A stretch of DNA of 64,000 nucleotides from an uncultured beta proteobacterium. Lineage in GTDB: Bacteria; Pseudomonadota; Gammaproteobacteria; Burkholderiales; Rhodocyclaceae. The translations under genes and the position numbers were made by a program. Shown here in pieces: positions 1-8,427 of this stretch (position 1 is its first letter; every line of letters starts with the position of its first letter). The notes beneath the pieces are model-generated. The model was not told the DNA's origin and searched no databases. It worked only from the letters and a program-made list of their open reading frames with translations. The stretch covers positions 1-64,000 of the forward strand of contig CAINHS010000003.1 in the NCBI GenBank assembly GCA_903848955.1, written 5' to 3'.

Positions 1-111
1 GCCGATTTCGCTGATTGCCTGATCGGTGCCAAAAACCGACGGCTTGGATGTCGAGCGACGGCAACCTTTGATTTGAAGGCTTCCAAGTTGCCGGGGTTTA
101 TCGCTGCCTGA
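1..111 (+). CDS. PIN-domain (VapC-type) toxin, C-terminal fragment
   Basis: The window opens inside a reading frame whose last 36 codons end at TGA 109-111. The fragment contains ADFADCLIGA near its start and TATFDLKASKLPGF near its end. This pattern (acidic residues in DFxD, a basic Gly-Cys linker, then TFD and a Leu-Pro-Gly-Phe tail) is typical of the C-terminus of PIN-domain ribonucleases of the VapC toxin family. The start and the expected upstream antitoxin lie outside the window. Base composition is lower in GC than the catabolic genes, which suggests the end of a different genomic module. The family call rests on only 36 residues. Confidence 0.6.
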   Translation, partial: ADFADCLIGAKNRRLGCRATATFDLKASKLPGFIAA

Positions 112-504
112 CGATAATTGACGAAGCGTGGTCACATCGCGTTTGTTGGAGGCGTTCCTGGCCTGCCCCGTCAAGTGCCATCTGCTTGCCGAGGGGGAAC
201 TTCCTGGGGGTACCCGCAACAGCGATTGCCCGTCTATAGGCAGCACTTGATGCTGGCGAGGTCGGAAGAAGAACGGCCTACCTCGGCGAAAAACCGCGAG
301 TCGGCCGGACGAGTTGAGCCGGAAATTTCTGATGATCCAAAGCCGACATTCAAAAACGTCGCGACCGGCCACTAGCTGTCATCCAGACTATTCTTGCGAG
401 ATGGAAGCCACACTCAGGTCTGCGCGCCGCTCAAGACCATTTGCATATTGATCACAACTTCCGGATAACCCCAATACATAGGCCGGCCGCAGAGAAGGAA
501 CGCA
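112..504. other. Intergenic stretch without recognised gene
   Basis: About 390 bp between the PIN fragment and the first catabolic gene. An 85-codon open frame (118-375, plus) shows no family resemblance and its composition looks non-coding. On the minus strand at 377-390 there is a TAGTCTGGATGACA sequence, which resembles half of the recurring dyad described elsewhere but with a shortened spacer. This probably marks the border of the catabolic island. Confidence 0.4.
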
Positions 505-1710
505 TCATTTCCTGATCGGTACCGACAGGCGCTGCGCCAGTTGTTCGGCGCGCTGTGCGGCGCTCAGTTGCCGCGTCTCCGCAGGCAGACGGCCAGGCAA
601 TTCAGCCAGCGTCACGAGTTCGACGGTCGGTGCTTCTTCAGCGACCAGGGGGCGAGACAGTCCCTGCCAGCGCATGAACAGGTAGCCTTCGCCGAAGCCG
701 GCGGGATCGAGCCAGTTGGCCACACCGGGATCGCTCAGGCTGATGACATAACGGATGCGGCCATCGGCGTCGACTGCAGCCTGGCTGCGGTTCAGGCTGA
801 CCTGGTGGTCGATGTAGTTGGGCGCGACGAACCAGGGGTTGCCGAGCTGAATTCCCTGGTAGATGGCATTGCTCCTGCCGACCGTGATGATCAGCGCCTG
901 CCCGGCAGTCAGGCGGTAGCGCGCAGCAACCGACTGCTGGCCGCCCAGTCCGCCTGCATCCGTATCGCTGGCTCGCGGCGGAGGAATGCGATTGACCGGA
1001 AGTTGCCGTATCCGGGGCAGATAGCCGGCGTTCCAGGTCCGGTCGGCGGCAAGCAGGTAATCGGCCGCAGTTCGTGCAGCTTCGTCCGGCGCCACCTTGC
1101 CTGCGCCGCGATCCAGGCGATCTATGCGCAGGCTCGAGGGCGTCTCGGCGCTCCAGTCTTCAAACGTCTGCCTCGCCAGTACCGCCTTCGTCCCGGCCGG
1201 CAAGGCAAACCAGTGCCTGCCGTGCGACGGCCCGCCGAGGAAGATCTCGAAATCGTCGCCCGCCCTGATGCCCAGCGTTTCGAGATTGATCGCCGCCAGG
1301 TTGCGTCCCAGACCGACGATCGGATAGGCATCCAGCAACTGCAGGCTAAGCATCACATGCGAACCCCGACGGCCATGGATGCGATAGATGCCCTTGTCCG
1401 AGACCAGTGTCGAGCTGTAGAGGTTGTCGGGATTGTAGAGCCCTGCCCGTCCGTCGATACCGTCATTGCGGGCGAAATGCGGCTTGTCGAGATGGCGCGA
1501 CTGTTCGAATACGGCCAGGGCCGCGGAAACCAATGCGGCGGCGTAGCGGGCAGTCTCCAGGGGGCCCGCGCCGGCGGCCGCCGGGTCGCCGGCAAGACGC
1601 GACTCAAGGCCGCCGACTGCAGCTGCGAGGGGCGCATCTGCCGCAGCCGCAGCAGGGATCAGCAGTGCGATCGCGGCCAGGATCAGGCCACAGCATGAGA
1701 CATGCCTCAT
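505..1710 (-). CDS. Exported DUF1214-domain protein
   Basis: A 401-residue protein. The ATG at 1708-1710 is chosen because it opens a clear Sec signal peptide: MRH, a hydrophobic run rich in Leu, Ile and Ala, and an AAAAAD cleavage region near residues 20-25. A longer frame extends upstream but overlaps the neighbouring gene. The C-terminal third carries the DUF1214 pattern (DADGRIRYVISLSDPGVANW, then FMRWQGLSRP), closely matching NADGSVRIVLARSDPGVPNW and CMRWIGASEK in the protein at 51074-52177, so the two are paralogues. The biochemical role of DUF1214 is not established. It is the last gene of a long minus-strand series with CoA ligases and ACADs. A periplasmic role in substrate binding or handling is a guess. 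Confidence 0.75.
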   Translation of the reverse strand: MRHVSCCGLILAAIALLIPAAAAADAPLAAAVGGLESRLAGDPAAAGAGPLETARYAAALVSAALAVFEQSRHLDKPHFARNDGIDGRAGLYNPDNLYSSTLVSDKGIYRIHGRRGSHVMLSLQLLDAYPIVGLGRNLAAINLETLGIRAGDDFEIFLGGPSHGRHWFALPAGTKAVLARQTFEDWSAETPSSLRIDRLDRGAGKVAPDEAARTAADYLLAADRTWNAGYLPRIRQLPVNRIPPPRASDTDAGGLGGQQSVAARYRLTAGQALIITVGRSNAIYQGIQLGNPWFVAPNYIDHQVSLNRSQAAVDADGRIRYVISLSDPGVANWLDPAGFGEGYLFMRWQGLSRPLVAEEAPTVELVTLAELPGRLPAETRQLSAAQRAEQLAQRLSVPIRK

Positions 1711-1721
1711 GGACGCAAGCC

Positions 1722-2180
1722 CTATTCCTGCAGCGGTTGCTGGCCGGCGCTGAGCCGCGCCAGATTCTGCATCATCTTTTCGAATTGCCAGTAGGCCTTC
1801 AGAGAGACGATGCGCCCGGCAGCATCGACCCGATACACGACGACGAAGTTGATGTCGAACTTGTTGCCGTCGGGAAGGGTCTGCGTCACGGTCAGGACGT
1901 TGGCGCATTCGTCGGCGCAGGGATGGGATTCGCGGATCGCGTAGAGGCCGTGCTGCCTGGCAATCACCTTGTCCCAGAAGCGCCCTATGGCCTCCTTGCC
2001 GCGATGACCGAGCCCGGCAGGATCAAGCGGCGAGACACCGACCGGATCCTGCACCAGCGCATCGTCGGCGAAGAGTTCGAGCCAGGCGGCGCGGTTTCCG
2101 GCGGAGACATTGCGCATGGACAGGAAACTGGCCTGCTGTGCCGGAAAGTTCGAGTCTTTGCTGTAATCGACGCCGCTCAT
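1722..2180 (-). CDS. SnoaL/NTF2-like protein (ketosteroid-isomerase fold)
   Basis: A 152-residue protein with the NTF2/SnoaL alpha+beta-cone pattern: an N-terminal helix with WLELFADDALVQDPVG, then GKEAIGRFWDKVI, and C-terminal strands ending in GRIVSLKAYWQFEKMM. This fold includes ketosteroid isomerases, polyketide cyclases and limonene-epoxide hydrolases, so an isomerase or hydratase-like step on a steroid intermediate is plausible but not shown. The ATG at 2178-2180 is preceded by a GGAGAG ribosome-binding site. It lies between the CoA ligase (starts 3782) and the exported DUF1214 protein (11 bp downstream). It is one of three SnoaL-like proteins in this minus-strand series. Confidence 0.75.
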   Translation of the reverse strand: MSGVDYSKDSNFPAQQASFLSMRNVSAGNRAAWLELFADDALVQDPVGVSPLDPAGLGHRGKEAIGRFWDKVIARQHGLYAIRESHPCADECANVLTVTQTLPDGNKFDINFVVVYRVDAAGRIVSLKAYWQFEKMMQNLARLSAGQQPLQE

Positions 2181-2201
2181 GAGCTCACTCTCCGCTCTTT
2201 G

Positions 2202-3782
2202 CTAGCCCTGCGCCTCGGCCACGCCGGTGGCCCAGCGGTAGTTGGCCTTTCCCGCGGGGGAGCGCTGCATCTCGTCGACGAAGACCACGTTCTTCGGCAC
2301 CTTGTAGCCGGCGATATGCTGGCGGCAAAACTCGCGCAGCGCCTCGGGGTCGGCCTTGTGTCCGGGACGCAGGACAACCACCGCGATCACCTTCTTGCCG
2401 AAGCGCGGATCGCTGGCACCGACCACCAGCGCATCGGCGACGGCGGGATGGCGATGCAGCACTTCCTCGACTTCCTCCGGGAATATTTTTTCGCCACCGC
2501 TGTTGATGCACTGCGAGCCGCGGCCGAGCACGACGATGTTGCCGTCGGCGTCGCGCTTCGCCGTGTCGCCGGTGGCGGCGTAGCGCAGGCCGTCGAGGCT
2601 GAAAAAGGTCGTGGCCGATTTCGCCGGGTCGCCCCAGTAGCCGACCGCGACGTTGCCGCTGCGCGCCAGCACGCCCTCCTCGTCCGGTTCCGCGATGCGG
2701 TCGAGGGTATGCGCCAGAATGACCAGATCGGGTCGCGCCGCGATCTTGATGAAGCCCTCGCCGCTGGCGGGCTTGCCACCGGCGCCGAGCGTGCCGCTCT
2801 CGGAGCTGCCCATGCTGTCGGAGACATTGGCCCGCGGCAACAGAGCCCGCAATTCCTGCTGCACGTGGCCGGAGAACAGACCGCCGCCGGAACCGAGGTG
2901 CACAATGCGCGACAGGTCCCAACGTGTCGGGTTGGCCTTCAGTGCATCGAGCAGCGGAACGGCCATGGCGTCGCCGACCACGGCAACGATGTTGACGCCC
3001 TCTTGCGCGGCGAGGTCCCAGATCTTCTCGGCGTTGAACTCGACTTCTTCGCGCATGACCACCGTCTGCCCCGCCATGAGTGCCACCAGCGAGGCCCACA
3101 TGGAGGCGCCGTGCATCATCGGCGCGATGGCCATGTAGCGCAGCGGATGGCCGGCCTTGGCCACCGGGCCGATCTCCTCGGGCGAGGTGATCGGTCCTTC
3201 CTTGCGGTAGAAACCGCCGCCGCCCAGGGCACTGAAGAACAGCGACTTGTGCGGCCACATCACGCCCTTGGGCATGCCGGTGGTGCCGCCGGTGTAGAGC
3301 AGGGAAAGATCATCGTCGCTGCGCTGGGGGACGTCGTAGCTGACGGAGGCCGCGGCCAGCGCCGCCTCATAGGCCGGTCCGGCCGCCAGCGCCTCCTTGA
3401 TGCCGGGAAACTCCGGCAACAGCGGCTGCACGGTGGCAGCCAGTGCCGGCGAGTAGAGCAGGACACTGAGACCGGCGTTGTCGTAGATGTAGCGCAGTTC
3501 GTCGGCGACGTAGCGGTAGTTGATGTTTATCGGCACGGCGCGCAGCTTGCACGCGGCGAAGAATCCTTCCAGATACTCGCTGCCGTTGAACAACTGCAGT
3601 CCGACGCGATCGCCGGGACGGATGCCCTTGGCCTGCAGGTGGCTGGCGAGGCGGTCGGCGCGCTCATTGAGCTGCCGGTAAGTCAGGCGGTGCGCACCGC
3701 ACACCGCGGCTTCGCGCTCGGGCACGGCAGCCGCAACCAGTTCGAGCAAATCGGCAAAGCTGTAGGTGCGTACCGGCGCCAT
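2202..3782 (-). CDS. Acyl-CoA synthetase, FadD17/FadD19-like
   Basis: A 526-residue AMP-forming ligase that activates a carboxylate to its CoA thioester via an acyl-adenylate. The ATP-binding loop reads LLYTGGTTGMPKGVMW; GGTTGMPKG rather than SGTTGxPKG is shared with actinobacterial FadD17/FadD19, which activate sterol side-chain carboxylates. The adenylation hinge region has GDTAKRDADGNIVVLGRGSQ and the C-terminal domain has GGEKIFPEEVEEVL. The catalytic Lys region is PAGKANYRW near the C-terminus. The gene starts 1 bp after the nitroreductase stop, so translation is probably coupled. A steroid C26- or C24-carboxylate substrate is inferred from this resemblance and the neighbouring ACADs; the actual chain length cannot be read from sequence. 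Confidence 0.85.
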   Translation of the reverse strand: MAPVRTYSFADLLELVAAAVPEREAAVCGAHRLTYRQLNERADRLASHLQAKGIRPGDRVGLQLFNGSEYLEGFFAACKLRAVPININYRYVADELRYIYDNAGLSVLLYSPALAATVQPLLPEFPGIKEALAAGPAYEAALAAASVSYDVPQRSDDDLSLLYTGGTTGMPKGVMWPHKSLFFSALGGGGFYRKEGPITSPEEIGPVAKAGHPLRYMAIAPMMHGASMWASLVALMAGQTVVMREEVEFNAEKIWDLAAQEGVNIVAVVGDAMAVPLLDALKANPTRWDLSRIVHLGSGGGLFSGHVQQELRALLPRANVSDSMGSSESGTLGAGGKPASGEGFIKIAARPDLVILAHTLDRIAEPDEEGVLARSGNVAVGYWGDPAKSATTFFSLDGLRYAATGDTAKRDADGNIVVLGRGSQCINSGGEKIFPEEVEEVLHRHPAVADALVVGASDPRFGKKVIAVVVLRPGHKADPEALREFCRQHIAGYKVPKNVVFVDEMQRSPAGKANYRWATGVAEAQG

Positions 3783-3783
3783 C

Positions 3784-4473
3784 CTAGATACCTCTCAATG
3801 TGGCGAACTCCTGCAGCGGAGCCCGCTCGGTGCGTACCCGGCTGACCGGGTGTTGATGGTCGGCATAGCCCAGGGCCAGGCCGCAGAAGAGCATCATGTT
3901 GTCCGGCAGCGTCAGGAATTCGCCGACGGTCTTGTGCCACAGCGTCCACGCCTCCTGCGGACAGCTGTGCAGGCCGGCCTCGCGTGCCAGCAGCATCAGG
4001 GTCTGGATGTACATGCCCAGGTCCGACCACTGTGGCGGTCCCATCTGCTTGTCGAGGCAGAAGAACATGCCGACCGGCGCGTTCCAGAACTGGAAGTTGC
4101 CGGCGATGAAGCCGAGCCGCGCCGCCTTGTCCTCGCGCGCGATGCCCATCGGTGCGTACATGTCCTCACCGCACTTGGCACGGCGGGCGCGGTAGGGCTC
4201 GCCCAGTTCGGGCGGATAGATGTCGTAGCCGGTACCGTCGCCGCGCGGATTGGCGCGCATGCGTTCGCGCATCAGCGTCTTGAAGCGGGCCAGTTCCTCG
4301 CCGCCGAGGACATGGACATGCCAGGGCTGCAGATTGCCGCCCGACGGACTGCGCGCCGCCGCCGTCAGCAGCTGACGCAGCAGTTCGCCCGGCACCGGCG
4401 TGTCTTTGAAGGCACGCATCGAGATGCGGCTGCTCACCGCCTCGCTTACCGTCAGTGCTTTGTCGTCGCTCAT
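3784..4473 (-). CDS. Nitroreductase-family FMN oxidoreductase
   Basis: A 229-residue protein starting MSDDKAL at ATG 4471-4473; an upstream in-frame start would overlap etfA. It carries the FMN-binding signature of the family: SRISMRAFKDTPVP at the N-terminus followed by AARSPSGGNLQPWHVHVL. The C-terminal part has MMLFCGLALGYAD. These enzymes use NAD(P)H to reduce nitro groups, quinones, flavins or enones. It sits 4 bp after etfA and 1 bp before the CoA ligase, so it is part of the operon. In this context reduction or desaturation of a steroid enone or recycling of flavin is possible. The substrate is unknown. Confidence 0.85.
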   Translation of the reverse strand: MSDDKALTVSEAVSSRISMRAFKDTPVPGELLRQLLTAAARSPSGGNLQPWHVHVLGGEELARFKTLMRERMRANPRGDGTGYDIYPPELGEPYRARRAKCGEDMYAPMGIAREDKAARLGFIAGNFQFWNAPVGMFFCLDKQMGPPQWSDLGMYIQTLMLLAREAGLHSCPQEAWTLWHKTVGEFLTLPDNMMLFCGLALGYADHQHPVSRVRTERAPLQEFATLRGI

Positions 4474-4477
4474 TGCG

Positions 4478-5413
4478 TCAACCCAGAGCGGCGACGAGTT
4501 CCGGCACGGCGGTGAACAAGTCGCCGACCAGGCCGTAGTCGGCAACCTGGAAGATCGGTGCATCTTCGTCCTTGTTGATGGCGACGATCACCTTGCTGTC
4601 CTTCATTCCCGCCAGATGCTGGATCGCGCCGGAAATGCCGATGGCGAAGTACAGCTGCGGCGCGACGATCTTGCCGGTCTGTCCGACCTGGTAGTCGTTG
4701 GGCACGAAGCCCGCATCCACCGCCGCCCGCGATGCGCCCAGCGCCGCGCCCAGCTTGTCGGCGAGGGGCTCCAGCAGCTTGTGGTAGTTCTCGCCGCTGG
4801 CCAGGCCGCGTCCGCCGGAGACGATCACCTTCGCCGCCGAGAGTTCCGGCCGTTCCGATTTCGAGATCTCGCGGCTGATGAATTTTGCGATGCCCAGATC
4901 CGCCGCCGCTGCCACGTTCTCCGTCGCCGCCGTGCCGCCTTCCGCCGCTACCGCGTCGAAACCGGTGGTGCGCACGCTGATGACCTTGATCGCATCGGCG
5001 CTCTTCACCGTCGCCAGAGCATTGCCGGCGTAGATGGGGCGCACGAAGGTGTCCGCCGCCTCGACCGCGATGATCTCCGAGATCTGCGCCACGTCGAGCA
5101 GCGCCGCCACCCGCGGCAGGATGTTCTTGCCGTTGGAGGTCGCCGCAGCGAGGATGTGGCTGTAGCTCTTGCCCAGGCCGACGACCAGCGCCGCAACATT
5201 CTCCGCCGTCTGGTCGGCATAGGGCGCTGCGTCCGCTACCAGCACTTTCGCTACGCCTGCGACCTTGGCCGCCGCCGCCGCGACCGCGCCGCAGCCTTGT
5301 CCGGCCACCAGGATGTGGATGTCGCCGCCTATCTTCACCGCCGCCGCGACGGTGTTGAGCGTCGCCGGCTTGAGCGACGCGTTGTCATGTTCAGCCAGTA
5401 CCAGGATAGCCAT
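4478..5413 (-). CDS. etfA: Electron transfer flavoprotein alpha subunit
   Basis: A 311-residue ETF alpha subunit, which holds FAD and carries electrons from acyl-CoA dehydrogenases to the ETF:quinone oxidoreductase. The C-terminal FAD domain shows [35 protein letters not shown] and [20 protein letters not shown], the classic EtfA signature, followed by [23 protein letters not shown]. Length is normal. Its ATG shares one base with the etfB stop (TGATG arrangement at 5411-5415), which indicates translational coupling. Its place directly after an ACAD pair suggests an ETF dedicated to the steroid ACADs in this window. Confidence 0.96.
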   Translation of the reverse strand: MAILVLAEHDNASLKPATLNTVAAAVKIGGDIHILVAGQGCGAVAAAAAKVAGVAKVLVADAAPYADQTAENVAALVVGLGKSYSHILAAATSNGKNILPRVAALLDVAQISEIIAVEAADTFVRPIYAGNALATVKSADAIKVISVRTTGFDAVAAEGGTAATENVAAAADLGIAKFISREISKSERPELSAAKVIVSGGRGLASGENYHKLLEPLADKLGAALGASRAAVDAGFVPNDYQVGQTGKIVAPQLYFAIGISGAIQHLAGMKDSKVIVAINKDEDAPIFQVADYGLVGDLFTAVPELVAALG

Positions 5414-6162
5414 CAGATCACCTTCGCTTCGTTTTTGAGTTTCGCCACAAGTTCGGCGACGTCGGCGACTTTGACGCCGGCGCTGCGCTTGGGCGGTTCC
5501 GCCATCTTCAGGGTCGTCAGCCGCGGCGTCACATCGACGCCGAGGTCTGCCGGCTTGACCACTTCGAGCGGCTTCTTCTTCGCCTTCATGATGTTCGGCA
5601 GGGTCGCATACCGGGGTTCATTCAGCCGCAGGTCCGTCGTCACCACCGCCGGCAGCTTGAGTTCCAGCGTTTCGCAGCCGCCGTCCACTTCCCGCGTCAC
5701 AGTCAGCTTGTCGCCGTCGCGCACCACTTTCGAGGCGAACGTGCCCTGCGCCCAGCCCGCCAGCGCGGCGAACATCTGCCCGGTCTGGTTGGCGTCGTCG
5801 TCGATGGCCTGCTTGCCGAAGATCACCAGTTGCGGGCCTTCCTTGTCGGCCACCGCCTTGATCAGCTTGGCTACCGCCAGCGGCTGCAGTTCGACGTCGC
5901 TCTCCACCAGCACCGCACGATCCGCGCCCAGCGCCAGCGCCGTGCGCAGCGTCTCCTGGCAGGCCGTGACGCCGCACGAGATGGCGATCACTTCACTCGC
6001 GACGCCGGCCTCCTTCAGCCGCACCGCTTCTTCCACCGCGATCTCGTCGAAGGGATTCATCGACATTTTGACGTTGGCCAGATCGACGCCCGTGCCGTCA
6101 GCCTTGACGCGCACCTTGACGTTGTAGTCGACCACTCGTTTTACGGGTACCAGCACTTTCAC
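5413..6162 (-). CDS. etfB: Electron transfer flavoprotein beta subunit
   Basis: A 249-residue ETF beta subunit (AMP-binding). It begins with [19 protein letters not shown] and has [18 protein letters not shown] and the signature segment [20 protein letters not shown]. The start is a GTG at 6160-6162, supported by an AAAGGAG ribosome-binding site seven bases upstream. It is followed by etfA with a one-base overlap and preceded 12 bp upstream by the short acyl-CoA dehydrogenase subunit. The pair forms the electron acceptor for the acyl-CoA dehydrogenases encoded in the same direction. Confidence 0.96.
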   Translation of the reverse strand: MKVLVPVKRVVDYNVKVRVKADGTGVDLANVKMSMNPFDEIAVEEAVRLKEAGVASEVIAISCGVTACQETLRTALALGADRAVLVESDVELQPLAVAKLIKAVADKEGPQLVIFGKQAIDDDANQTGQMFAALAGWAQGTFASKVVRDGDKLTVTREVDGGCETLELKLPAVVTTDLRLNEPRYATLPNIMKAKKKPLEVVKPADLGVDVTPRLTTLKMAEPPKRSAGVKVADVAELVAKLKNEAKVI

Positions 6163-6174
6163 TTAGTTTCTCCT

Positions 6175-7233
6175 TTAAACATCACCGACGTTGCCCGGCC
6201 CCAGCGGGGCATCCTTGCTCAACACGAAATCCGCGACGCGGGCCTTGTGAAAACCGCGATCGCCCCAGGAGGCGTCGAGGGCCCATGCACGCTTCATGAA
6301 CATCTGCAAATCCGTTTCCCAGGCGTAGCCCATGGCGCCATGCACCTGCAGGCCGTTCCGCGCCGCCAGCCCGGCGGCATCGCCACAGGCCAGTTTGGCG
6401 TGCGCGACGCGCAGCGACCGGTCGCTGCGTTGCGTAGCCAGGGCATGCGCCGCCGCATACAACACCGGCAGGGCAAACTCGATCCTGATAACGACGTCGG
6501 CGAGGTGGTGCTTGATCGCCTGGAAGGCGCCTATGGGGCGGCCGAACTGCTTGCGCTGCGCGGCATAGTCCACCGACAGGTCGAGCATGCGCTGCGCCAG
6601 GCCCAGCAATTGTCCGGCGACGCAGAGCGCGCCGCGATCCAGAGCTTCGGCCCAGACCTTGCCTCCAAGTTCGGCATCGGCAACCCGCGTCCGCGCACCC
6701 GGCGTCCAGCTGACCCGGCACAGGCGCCGTGACTGGTCGATGCTGGGATTGAGTTCGACCTCGACCTCGCCACGCGTCAACGCATGGACTTCGCCCTGGT
6801 GGTGCAGCAGCAGCAGATCCGCCATGTGCGCATCGGCCACCAGGCTGTTGACCGGATGGCCGACGGCGATGCGCGCCGCGCCGCCGACGATGCCCGGCAG
6901 CCACTCCGCAGCCAGCGCCGAGTTCTCGCCGAGTCCGCGCAGCAGCCCTGCGGCAACGCAGGCGGTATCGGCGAGCGAGTCGGGAATGCAGTAATAACCC
7001 AGTTCCTGAGTGATCAGGGACCAATCGACGTCATCGCAACCGAGACCGCCGAATTTCACCGGCACCGACAGGCCGGTGATACCCTGCGCCGCGATCTTGG
7101 CCCGCAGTTGCGGCGAACGGCCGGCATCGGTCTCCCAGATCTCGCGCAGCATTTCCGGTGCCGCCTCGGTCATCAGGAAACGGCTCACGGCGTCGCGGAA
7201 GCTGGTCTGCTGCTCGCTGAAGGTGAAGTCCAT
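6175..7233 (-). CDS. Acyl-CoA dehydrogenase, short non-catalytic-type subunit (pair 1)
   Basis: A 352-residue ACAD-fold protein starting MDFTFSEQQ at ATG 7231-7233. It has the N-terminal helical domain, a degenerate middle beta-domain, and the C-terminal FAD-contacting segment ERKQFGRPIG-like (AAQRKQFGRPIGAFQAIKHH) with NGLQVHGAMGYAWETDL near the end. At the site that holds the catalytic Glu in isovaleryl/long-chain ACADs, it has D199-R200 (ALDRGALC) instead of Glu-Arg. It follows the larger ACAD subunit by 1 bp. This matches the alpha2beta2 steroid ACADs of actinobacteria, where one subunit type lacks the base. It is probably the structural and FAD-sharing partner of the 7235-8401 product. 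Confidence 0.88.
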   Translation of the reverse strand: MDFTFSEQQTSFRDAVSRFLMTEAAPEMLREIWETDAGRSPQLRAKIAAQGITGLSVPVKFGGLGCDDVDWSLITQELGYYCIPDSLADTACVAAGLLRGLGENSALAAEWLPGIVGGAARIAVGHPVNSLVADAHMADLLLLHHQGEVHALTRGEVEVELNPSIDQSRRLCRVSWTPGARTRVADAELGGKVWAEALDRGALCVAGQLLGLAQRMLDLSVDYAAQRKQFGRPIGAFQAIKHHLADVVIRIEFALPVLYAAAHALATQRSDRSLRVAHAKLACGDAAGLAARNGLQVHGAMGYAWETDLQMFMKRAWALDASWGDRGFHKARVADFVLSKDAPLGPGNVGDV

Positions 7234-7234
7234 G

Positions 7235-8401
7235 TCAGGCCTTGGGCAAGCCGAGCATGCGCTCGGCGATGATGTTGCGCTGGATCTCGTTGGTGCCGGC
7301 GTAGATGGTGCCGGCCTGGGCGAAGAGGTAGCCCTCCAGCCAGGTGTCGACGTCGCCGGCGGCAGGCGCTTCGGGCAGCAGTTCGCCGCGTTCGCCGAGG
7401 ATGCGCAGCGCCGTCTCGTGTATGCGCAGGTCCAGTTCCGACCAGAAGATCTTGTTGGCGCTGGCCTCGACGCCCGGCTGCTCGCCGAGCAAGGCCTTGC
7501 CCACCGTGTGGTAGGCGGCCAGGTTGTAGGCCTCGGCATCCATCCACGCCTGCAGCACCGCCTCGCGCAGCAGGGGATCGCGATCGGCCCCGGCGCGGTG
7601 GCGCTGATACAGTTGCACCAGTTTCTGCGCGGTGCGCTGATAGCGCCCGGGCGAACGCAGCAGCAGACTGCGCTCGAAGCCGGCCGTGGCCATGGCCACC
7701 TGCCAGCCCTGGCCTTCGACACCGATCAGGTTGTCGGCCGACACCCTGACTTCGTCGAAGAAGATTTCGGCAAAGCTGTCGAGACCGTTGAGACCCTTGA
7801 TCGGCCGCACCGAGACGCCGCGCGCCGACAGCGGCACCAGCACGTAGGACAGGCCATGGTGGCGGTCCGAGAGCGGATCGCTGCGGAAGATGCCGAAGAT
7901 CCAGTCGGCGAAGAGCGCGCGCGACGCCCAGATCTTCTGTCCGTTGATGACGAAGTGATCGCCGTCGCGCACAGCCTTGGCGCGTATCGCGGCGAGGTCG
8001 GAGCCGGCGCCGTTCTCCGACCAGGCCTGGGCCCAGACATCCTGGCTGGAGGCGATGCGCGGCAGGAAGCGCTGCTTCTGCGCCTCCGTGCCGAACTGCA
8101 TCAGGGTCGGGCCGAGCAGGAACTGGCCGTTCTGGTTGACGCGCAGCGGCGCATCGGCGCGCCAGTATTCCTCTTCGAAGATCAGCCACTCGACCAGGTC
8201 GCAACCGCGCCCGCCCAGTGCCTCCGGCCACGTCACCATGGACAGGCGCGCCTCGAAAAGCTGGTGCTCCCAGGCGCGGTGCTGTTCGAAACCCTCGCGC
8301 GTGTCGAAGCTCGCGAGGCGCTGGCGCGGCACATGCGCGGCGAGCCAGTCGCGCACTTCGGCGCGGAAGGCCTGCTGCCCGGCGGTATAGGAAAAGTCCA
8401 A
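7235..8401 (-). CDS. Acyl-CoA dehydrogenase, catalytic subunit (pair 1)
   Basis: A 388-residue ACAD that would desaturate an acyl-CoA at C2-C3 with FAD. It has AWSENGAGSDLAAIRAKA in the FAD/substrate region and ends with IYAGTNEIQRNIIAERMLG. The residue before the conserved Arg of helix G is Glu243 (GFERSLL), the position of the catalytic base in isovaleryl- and long-chain ACADs. The start is a TTG at 8399-8401 with a GAGG ribosome-binding site seven bases upstream; no ATG fits. It is cotranscribed with its short partner and the ETF genes. A steroid side-chain or degraded-ring CoA thioester is the likely substrate; which one cannot be decided. Confidence 0.88.
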   Translation of the reverse strand: MDFSYTAGQQAFRAEVRDWLAAHVPRQRLASFDTREGFEQHRAWEHQLFEARLSMVTWPEALGGRGCDLVEWLIFEEEYWRADAPLRVNQNGQFLLGPTLMQFGTEAQKQRFLPRIASSQDVWAQAWSENGAGSDLAAIRAKAVRDGDHFVINGQKIWASRALFADWIFGIFRSDPLSDRHHGLSYVLVPLSARGVSVRPIKGLNGLDSFAEIFFDEVRVSADNLIGVEGQGWQVAMATAGFERSLLLRSPGRYQRTAQKLVQLYQRHRAGADRDPLLREAVLQAWMDAEAYNLAAYHTVGKALLGEQPGVEASANKIFWSELDLRIHETALRILGERGELLPEAPAAGDVDTWLEGYLFAQAGTIYAGTNEIQRNIIAERMLGLPKA

Positions 8402-8427
8402 AATGCGGCCTCGGCGTGAGCTGTTAT

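Noticed and set aside
377-390. TAGTCTGGATGACA (minus strand) as an eighth dyad
   Set aside because: The spacer is one base shorter and the right arm is not GACGA; it is downstream rather than upstream of the adjacent gene.
1407-3845. Long plus-strand open frames opposite the ligase and SnoaL genes
   Set aside because: They are antisense to conserved genes, have no domain features and arise from high GC content.
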